Shown: piece by piece, positions 56,475 to 64,000 of the stretch
Layout: each line of letters starts with the position of its first letter
Position numbering within the stretch: position 1 is the first letter of the stretch
Source of the DNA: Rosa chinensis
Taxonomy: Eukaryota > Streptophyta > Magnoliopsida > Rosales > Rosaceae
Assembly (NCBI RefSeq): GCF_002994745.2
Contig: NC_037092.1
Span: 70,655,823-70,719,822 of the forward strand
DNA length: 64,000 bases
Reading direction: 5' to 3'
Position numbers and translations under genes: made by a program
Notes under the pieces: model-generated
What the model saw: the letters and a program-made list of their open reading frames with translations, nothing else
What the model was told of the DNA's origin: nothing
Databases searched by the model: none

Positions 56475-56625
56475 AAAAACCTCTCTCTGTTCTCTGAGGT
56501 TCTCTCTTGGTCGCCGCTCTCTCTCGCTGTTCTCTCTTGGTCGCCGCTCTCTCTCTCTCTGTTCTCTGAGGTTCTCTCTTGGTCGCCGCTCTCTCTCTCT
56601 GTTCTCTCTCGGTGGTGCGTTTTCT
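56475..56625. repeat. CT-rich tandem repeat in the CACTA leader
   Basis: Three to four units of 'ggttctctcttggtcgccgc' with CTCTCTCTGTTCTCT between them, about 45-50 bp each. It lies in the presumed 5' leader; another CT-rich stretch with 'tcggtggccgct' is near 56815-56880. Confidence 0.85.
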
Positions 56626-58114
56626 CTTCTGGGTCGTCTTTCATCTTTTCTGGGTTTGGTTTATTTTTCTCTAATTTTGAGTTTTCTGATTTGGGTTTTG
56701 AAGTTATTGGGTGTAATAAGTTGAAAGATACAGAATGGATTTCGCGGCAAGATCCCTACGTTTGTGTTGAATATGCTAACTCCAAGCACAGAACAAGAAA
56801 CCGCTCTTTCTCTCTTCTCTCTCGGTGGCCGCTGTCTCTCTTCATCCCAACCGCTCTCTCTCTCTCTCTCTCTTCTTCTCTCTTCGTTTCTTCATAAGGT
56901 ATGAAACAATGAAAGGAACTCATCAATCTTCTCTCTTCTCTCTCTTGTTCTCTCTTCGTTTCTTCGATTTCGATCTCTTCAATTTGAAAGTTTCTTTTGA
57001 GTTTAATTTTGGAATGATATCTGGGTATTGGTTTAATTTTTTGTTTTTCTGTTTTCTCAAACCAGGAAAGCTTTGCAAAGGATTAAATTTCACTTTGAAG
57101 GTAACGGTTTAAACATATACTCGATTCCATTTTCTGCAAACCAGGGAAGACATTGTTTTTCAGTACTATTCTTACTTCTTGCTTACATTGCCGACAAACC
57201 AATATATTTCAATCTCTTGTTGCTTGTCACCTTTCTCCGACAGACCATTGATTTTTTTTTTTTGGGTAATTGCAAGTTTGTATTTTTATTTGGTTCTTCA
57301 ATCTATTTTCTTTACTCGATTGTGTCTGAAAGATTCAATTTGGCTTGTTTCAGCTTAAGATTCAATTAGCCTTGGGCATGTGCTGTTGTTTGTTGGGCTA
57401 CTATTTCCCTTCACTAATCTGCATTTGTTCAGGTTAAGAATGATAAATTGATGGTTAGAGTAATATAATTTATGGTAGTTTGTGTTAATTTATATGGTAA
57501 GAGTCTAAGTATTTGGTTGTTGAGAATTATGATGAAAGGAAGAGTGAAAAAGAAAGTGAAAATTTTGGGGTGGTGTTGTTTTGGGTGTTGAAAATTGATG
57601 TTAGTTCCATATCAGTTGAGCACATGAGAATAGGTTCAATTTTCCCAATCAGTTAGCTGGTGACTGATTTTAATACCTTAACTATACTAAACTCATGTCT
57701 CTTGAACTAGTTAAGTGGTTACTAGAGGACCTGGTTTGGCAGCTTGTGGATGAGTAAATCGGTTGAGCAGTTTGAGTTCATATGTCATGAAATTGGAAGA
57801 AATGGCATGATTTAACATAGAGAGAGTTTATATCTAAATTATATTGCTCTCATTGAAATCAGAGAGCATTTTTGTTTCTTTAACTTAATTGGTTTTTGTC
57901 ATTGCCATTGTGATTGTTATTGTGTTTTTCTGCATTCAAATTCCTAATGCATGTATTGTGGCAGCTTATTTTTGTTTCTTTTGTGCTGGCATATATGAAG
58001 TTTATTATGTATTTTATTCATTAATATCTGTTATGAAGTAAATTATGTACTTTATTGATCGATTAGAATTAGTTTGTTTGTTTCAATTTTAGACATTGCT
58101 TGAATCTAATGATG
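56626..58114 (+). other. CACTA leader / upstream introns, no coding region
   Basis: CT- and T-rich sequence between the terminus and the first coding exon. Probably transcribed leader with introns; I see no supported protein. Confidence 0.4.
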
Positions 58115-61100
58115 ATGGATAAAGAGTGGGTGTGGCTTCCCAGGTAAGAATCATAACTTAATTTTTTTGGTCACCAATACTTGCAAAGTAACAACATAGA
58201 AATTTAATTAGACTTAGAATGTTTTTTTTTTTTTTTCCTGTTCTCTTTATTTTTAATCATAGATCTAGTTCAGAGTATGAGCAAAGAGCATTACATTTTG
58301 TGAAGACTGCTGAAAAGAATTTGGGATATCCTGCAATGATTCTTTGCCCTTGCAAAGATTGCCGTAATGTAAGCCATCAAGATAGTACTACTATTTTTGA
58401 ACATTTGGTTATAAAGGGGATGGATTCCAAGTACAAGAAAAGATCACATTGGACAAAACATGGAGATCAGATAGTAAATGCTGAAAGTGTTGATCATGAA
58501 GCCACCAAGGATGAGGCATATAACTTATATAGAGCTGCTTACTTTATGGATGAAGATTCTGTCCAGCCTACAAACTCTATGGATGAAGCTACTGTACAGA
58601 GGCAAGATGATCAATTCATGAAGAACCTAGAAGATGCAGAAACTCCTTTATACCCAGGTTGTCCTAATTACACAAAGTTGTCAGCCATTGTAGCTTTATA
58701 TCGACTCAAAAGCAAGAGTGGATTGTCTGATACCCATTTCAATGAGCTTTTAGAGACTATTCATGGCCTGTTACCGAAGGAAAATATTCTGTTGAAGTCG
58801 TTGTACTCGATTAAAAAGTTCCTCAAGATATTTGACATGGGATTTGAAAAGATTCACGCTTGCGAGAATGATTGTTGTCTTTTCAGAAAAGAGTATAAGG
58901 ACTTGGACAATTGTCCAAAATATGGTGCTTCAAGATGGAAGAAAAATAAGCGTACTAAGGAGATCAGAAAAGGTGTTCCAGTTAAGGTTCTGAGATATTT
59001 TCCTATCATTCCGAGATTTAGAAGGATGTTCAGGTCTGCACAAATGGCAGAAGATTTAAGGTGGCATTTCAGCAACAAAAGCACTGATGGAAAAATGCGT
59101 CACCCTGTAGATTCTTTAGCTTGGGACATGGTTAATGATAAATGGCCTTCATTTGCAGCTGATCCACGCAATCTCAGACTTGGACTTGCTACTGATGGTT
59201 TTAACCCTTTCTCCATCTTAAGCTCCAAGTATAGTTGTTGGCCAGTAATGCTCGTCACGTATAATTTGCCCCCTATGTTATGCATGAAGAAAGAGAACAT
59301 TATGTTAACATTGTTGATTCCTGGTCCAAAGCAACCCGGAAATGACATTGATATTTATCTACAACCACTTGTAGAAGATTTGCAATTGTTATGGCAGAAT
59401 GGGGTGGAGGCTTATGATGAATTCAGTAAATCAACTTTCAATTTGAAGGCAATGTTGATGTGGACCATAAATGACTTTCCAGCCTATGGAAATCTTGCTG
59501 GATGTTGTACAAAAGGCAAAAAAGCATGTCCTATATGTGGCAAAAATACACATCACAGATGGTTACGCTTCAGCAAGAAATTTGCATACATGGGTCACAG
59601 GAAGTTTCTTACACCCTCACATCCATATCGAAGAAAGAAATCTTGGTTTGATAATAGTGTGGAACATGGTAGTAAGACTAGAATTTTAACAGGACGAAAC
59701 ATTTCTCTTGCTCTTAAAGATTTTCCAAATGACTTTGGAAAAGGTGGGAACAAAAAAAGGAAAAGGAATAATAATGAAGATGACACCAGTGATGTTGATG
59801 ATCAGAATGAGCTTTCTAGGTGGAAGAAAAGATCAATCTTTTTTTGTTTACCATATTGGGAGGTTAGTGTTCTGTTTTTTTATTTTATTTTTATTTTATT
59901 TTTATTTTTTACATTATAATTGCTTACTATTTTCTGGATTTTTGTTATAGGAACTTCTATTATGTCATAATTTGGACGTAATGCACATAGAGAAAAACAT
60001 TTGTGAAAGCATAATAGGCACGATGTTGCATAGTGGGAAATCAAAAGATGGGATTAGTGCTCGTAAAGATTTAGAAGACATGGGAATTAGGAAAGACTTG
60101 CATCCACAACAGCATGGAAGCAGATTGTACCTTCCACCAGCACCACATACATTTTCAAGGTCTGAAAAAAAAGATTTTGCAAGAGGTTATATGATTTTAA
60201 AGGGCCTGATGGTTATTGCTCAAATATTGGGAACTGCATATCATTGGAGGATTCTAAGGTTATGGGCCTCAAATCTCATGATTATCATGTTCTAATGCAA
60301 CAATTGTTGCCTGTTGCTATAAGAGGATTGCTTCCGAAAGGGCCTAGAAATGCAATACTTCGGTTATGTACTTTTTTCAATAGATTATGTCAGCGTGCTA
60401 TTGATAGAGAAAAGTTGCTGATTCTTGAGAATAAGGTTATTGAAACTTTGTGTCAGCTTGAACGGTTTTTTCTGCCATCTTTTTTTGATATCATGGTACA
60501 TTTACCGGTTCATCTAGCAAGAGAGGCACGCTTGTGTGGACCGGTTCATTTTCGTTGGATGTATCCTTTTGAGAGGTTAGAATTATGTCTAGTTTTCTTT
60601 TCATGCTAAAGTTCATGATGCAATTAGAATTAGTTTATGTACTAATTTAAATTCTTTTACTCAGGTACATGAAAACACTAAAAGATTATGTACGAAATCC
60701 TGCAAGACCTGAGGGGTGTATTGCACAGTCCTACCTAGCAGAAGAGTGCATCGCTTTTTGTAGTCAGTTTCTGAAAAAATCCATACAAGTGGAGGAAAAA
60801 GAAGTTCGGAATGAAGATTTTGTCAATGTTGTCATTCTTGAAGGTCGTCCAATTTCTAAGGCTACATCGATTACATTGACTGACAAAGAGATAGAGATAG
60901 CACATCGTTCTGTGCTACTGAACACAGCCATAATGGATCCATTTTTAGAGTAAGTACATTATTGTTTATATACTTATTTAGTTTATTTTTATATATATTA
61001 GTTTTATTTATTTATTTCATATTAATATAGTTATGTGTTCTATTAGTATGCATTTGGAGGAGTTGCAAGCAAAAGACAAACGACTTGCAAATAATGAAAC

Positions 61101-61846
61101 CTTACTTTGGAACCGGCATACCGAGAGATTTGCAGAATGGACAAAAAACAAGGTTACTTGCAATCCACCATCTCAAATTTCTTGTTCTTCTAATTATTAC
61201 TTAGCTAAGGTACACCAATTAACTCTTAAATGTGTGACAGATTCCTATTGACTCGAAGAATCACTCAAACACATTAAGATGGTTGGCATATGGTCCTAGA
61301 AAGAGTGCACTATCAGTTAAAGGATACATTATCAATGGACAGCGGTTTCGCACGAAGGATGTTGATAGAGAAACTCAAAATAGTGGAGTGACTTATGATG
61401 CAATAACCATGTGTAGAGCAAGTGCAAAAGATACTGCACAAGTGGCTGATGTGGTTACTTACTACGGGATATTGACGGATATCATATTACTAGACTATCA
61501 TCTATTTTATGTTCCAGTCTTTAAGTGTCATTGGGAGAATAAAGGAAATGGTGTCAAGGAAGAAGATGGATTTACACTTGTAAACCTACAGCAAAGTCAA
61601 ATATCATTTGCAAGAGATCCATATATCCTAGCATCTCAAGCAAAACAGGTTTTCTATTCAAGAGAAGATGATTCCTCTAATTAGTATGTTGTAATGAAGG
61701 CACCACCAAGAGGTTTCCATGAGTTGGAGACAAATGATGAGAATGTAGACGTATCTTCATTGCCACAGGATATTGAAATGGACAATGATGATTCTACTGA
61801 GACAGTTAGTTATGTCAGGGAGGATTGTGAGGGCCTACTTGTGTAG
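58115..61846 (+). pseudogene. TNP2-type CACTA transposase gene, spliced, with two breaks
   Basis: Transposase that would cut and join the CACTA ends. Exons by GT-AG and frame: 58115-58143 (MDKEWVWLPR), 58263-59862, 59951-60575, 60665-60949, 61047-61152, 61241-61846. Exon 2: transposase-associated domain (CPCKDCRN) and the TNP2 core (CPKYGASRWKKN, WPSFAADPRNLRLGLATDGF, MLMWTINDFPAYGNLAGC, CPICGKNTHHRWL). Exon 3: HNLDVMHIEKNICESIIGTM and the DUF4218 part (LKSHDYHVLMQQLLPVAIRG). Exon 6: DUF4216 (YYGILTDIILLDYH, VPVFKCHWENKG). Breaks: an A8 run at 60165-60172 seems one base short, shifting DFAR to the expected RFCKRLYDFKGPDGY, and TAG at 61682-61684 replaces Trp before YVVMKAPPRG. Otherwise well preserved; the A-run could be an assembly error. 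Confidence 0.9.
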
Positions 61847-62060
61847 TATATGAACTTGTTAGTGAGGAGTTTGGTTTTTGGTCATGCTTTAAAGGTGTTT
61901 CTATTATTTTGTGTTTTGGCTGCAAATATTATTGTGTTTTGTATGAGAATTATTCATATGTAACTGTGATATAGGCATATTTAGTTTTATATATGAAACT
62001 AGGTTAATAATGAATTATATAGATGCTTACTATTCTTTTTTCTGAAACAGATAAACGATA

Positions 62061-64000
62061 ATGGTGAGAGATATTACAAAGGCAGGTCGCAGTAAGAGGA
62101 AGCATACTAAGGAAACTGGTGGAATATCACAAGACTTTGATGCAAGGGATGTGAATCACATGGCAGGTCTCCAAGAAGTACATACACAAGTTAGTAAAGA
62201 AGCTACCCAAGATGGACCAATTCCAAGTAATGATAGTTCTGAACAAGATGCGGTCCAAGAAAATGCATCTGTACAAGATACAGTTGAAGATCCAAGATGA
62301 TTGAAAAAGAAAAGAGGTCCAACCAAAATGAAGAAAGTTGCTATGGACCCTGAGAGTCGGATTCAAGTTCAATTTAACAGCTTGGGTGAACCATATGGAG
62401 AGGGGTCAGTAAGCTTGTCATCTTTTTTGGGCCCTCTTGTACGAGAGCATGTACCTGTAATACTTGAAGATTGGAGGAACCTTGGTGATGACCTTAAAGT
62501 ACCATTATGGGAAGAAGTTCAGGTATGAATCTATTGTAGTTTTAAGCTTTCCAGCACATGTTAGTCTTCATAAATTAGGTTTCCAATACTTTAATACTTT
62601 GATATAAATTGTAGGCAAGATACATCTTGGATGAAGAATGGCAAAAAGATGTCATATTTAAGTCGATGGGATGCCTTTGGAGGGCCTCAAAATCTAGATT
62701 AGTTCATCAAATACAAGCAGCAAAGAATAAACAAGAAAGACTTCGGCTCAAACCAAACAACATACCAACTTTAGCAATTTGGAAGAAGTTTGTCAAGACA
62801 AAAACAAGTCCAACATTTAAGGTATGCTATTTTCTGAGCTAATTAAGTACAAGATTATATTAAGGGGTAGTATTATGATAAAGAAAAAATGACTTCAGGC
62901 TATAAGTGACAAGTACAAGGCATTGAGGCGTAAACAAGTACCACACACATGCAGTCGCAAGGGAATGGTTCGATTAGCAGCTGATATGGTAATACATATC
63001 ATATATTAATGCTTTTTAAGGCAAATTTATTGAAAATATGATTATTTCATCAGTTTTTCTTTTTCTATATATGATTGTAGAAAAGAGATAGTGCCAACCC
63101 ATCTTCAGTGTCAAGGGTTAAAGTTTGGATCAAATCTCGCACAAAAAAAGATGGTACACCTGTGAATACAGCAGTTGGTGAAACTATTGTAAGGGCATTC
63201 CTTTGGTATATGGGTGAATATATATTGCTGACCCTTTGTAAAATAGAACATATATAATTATATATTTGTTGCTTCATTCAGGAGAAGTTAAGAGAAGTTG
63301 AAAGTAATTCACCCTCATCCTCAACAACTAATGTGAGAGAAGATGCTCTTTCCCAAGTATTAGGACAAGATAAACCTGGACGATTAAGTGGAATGGGAGG
63401 AGGAGTTACTATAAGCAAATTAGCCTTCTTACAGTCTAGGGACAAGCATGTGCTCCAGCTAGGAGAGCAACACACTGATATGCGAAGTAGAATCAAGCAT
63501 TTGGAGAGCTTAGTCCATAAATTAATTGGACATCATGAGGTAAGACACATGTAAATGTATCTTTAAAAGTAAAACTATGGTACACTAATAAATAACTTTA
63601 CTACAATTAATTTTTTTTTTTTGGGTATTGTTAGACAATGCAAAATGAGGAAGATAAAAATGAGCAAAATGGGTCTCAAGTTGACAAGACTTCTCCAGTG
63701 GTAACTATTACATTCTATTGCTTTTTGTTTTGGTTAAGTATTACATCTTTAAATTAAATATGTTATTTTCAAGTTAAAATTGTATCAATATGATTATGTA
63801 TTTTGATACATTGTAGAGTATGAGCCCCAAATCTCTAGACAAGTGCAAGCTTTTAGATTGGTGTGGAATGGATGAGATTGTAGCCGAAGGACGTTGGTGT
63901 TCCAGTGATCCGAATGAGCTTGTCAATCATACTCCTCTTGGACCTAATGCAATGAAAGTGAGGGTAGATATTCCAAACAAACCAGAAGCTTTTCTTTGGA
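62061..64000 (+). pseudogene. second CACTA gene, Ptta/En-Spm type (PF03004-like), continues off the window
   Basis: Probably the DNA-binding accessory protein of the element. Exons that all join in phase 0: 62061-62522, 62615-62821, 62899-62988, 63081-63188, 63282-63539, 63635-63700, 63817 to beyond 64000. Visible: acidic/Gln N terminus, KKKRGPTKMKKVAMDP, FLGPLVREHVPVILEDWRNL, a basic segment ending in QERLRLKPNN, KQVPHTCSRKGMVRLAADM, then KVWIKSRTKKDGTPVNTAVG, all typical of this family, and a coiled-coil-like stretch (TDMRSRIKHLESLVHKLI). A TGA at 62298-62300 (EDPR*LKKKRG) interrupts exon 1, perhaps CGA to TGA, or an unseen intron bypasses it. Confidence 0.85.

Larger units (their letters stand above)
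56262..64000 (+). mobile_element. CACTA (En/Spm) DNA transposon, left part
   Basis: Starts CACTACAACAAAATTGC at 56262, the standard CACTA terminus; preceded by AGC, a possible 3-bp target duplication that cannot be checked because the right end is outside the window. Subterminal inverted motifs 'tagcacttg/caagtgcta' lie at 56285-56330. Two spliced genes in the same direction follow, TNP2-like and Ptta/En-Spm-type, as in other plant CACTA elements. Confidence 0.9.

Overview
This window looks like repeat-rich nuclear DNA of a dicot plant. It holds a spliced TIR-NB-LRR gene, CACTA/Copia/Athila-type transposons, iMet-type primer-binding sites and introns with GT-AG borders. Rosaceae is my guess from the look of the repeats only; no marker proves it. 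I see no intact single-copy housekeeping gene. The only host-type locus is the resistance-gene homologue at 9.1-13.0 kb; the rest is nested mobile DNA, some of it carrying pieces of host genes.

Layout. 1-7127: a non-autonomous LTR retrotransposon (minus orientation, left LTR cut by the window edge) with one unrecognised 435-residue reading frame and five tandem copies of its primer-site/LTR junction. 7128-13000: a five-exon TNL gene with a stop codon inside its C-terminal C-JID domain; a diverged copy of its upstream region survives at 18.1-18.35 kb, suggesting a lost tandem paralogue. 14721-17878: a terminal-inverted-repeat element that has picked up intron-containing fragments of a bZIP16/GBF-type gene, ribosomal protein L5 and probably an EH-domain protein. 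18523-38454: one LINE on the minus strand, cut into four pieces by three insertions with visible target duplications: an LTR element (19931-28621), a GC-rich TIR element (30144-31269) and a Copia element (31535-37313).

The most striking item is the 19931-28621 element. Its 2.6 kb LTRs, 5-bp duplication AAGAG, PBS and PPT are clear, but in place of gag-pol it carries, antisense to itself, an intronless WUSCHEL-class homeobox reading frame with its own TATA box. The homeodomain is separated from the WUS box and the EAR-like tail by a single in-frame TGA. The same interior has three tandem tRNA-like modules, and the LTRs carry near-palindromes at 60/60/60/30-bp spacing that are also seen in a diverged solo LTR at 40024-43706.

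38455-56261: a truncated copy of the first LTR element, the solo LTR, and an Athila-type Gypsy element (PBS, gag, protease, RT, integrase) with several breaks, containing a PIF/Harbinger-like insertion. 56262-64000: the left part of a CACTA transposon with a spliced TNP2-type transposase gene (DUF4218 and DUF4216 parts included) and a spliced second gene of the Ptta/En-Spm type that runs off the window. Many of the nonsense codons in these elements look like C-to-T changes (CGA to TGA, CAA/CAG to TAA/TAG, TGG to TAG/TGA), as expected from decay of methylated DNA.
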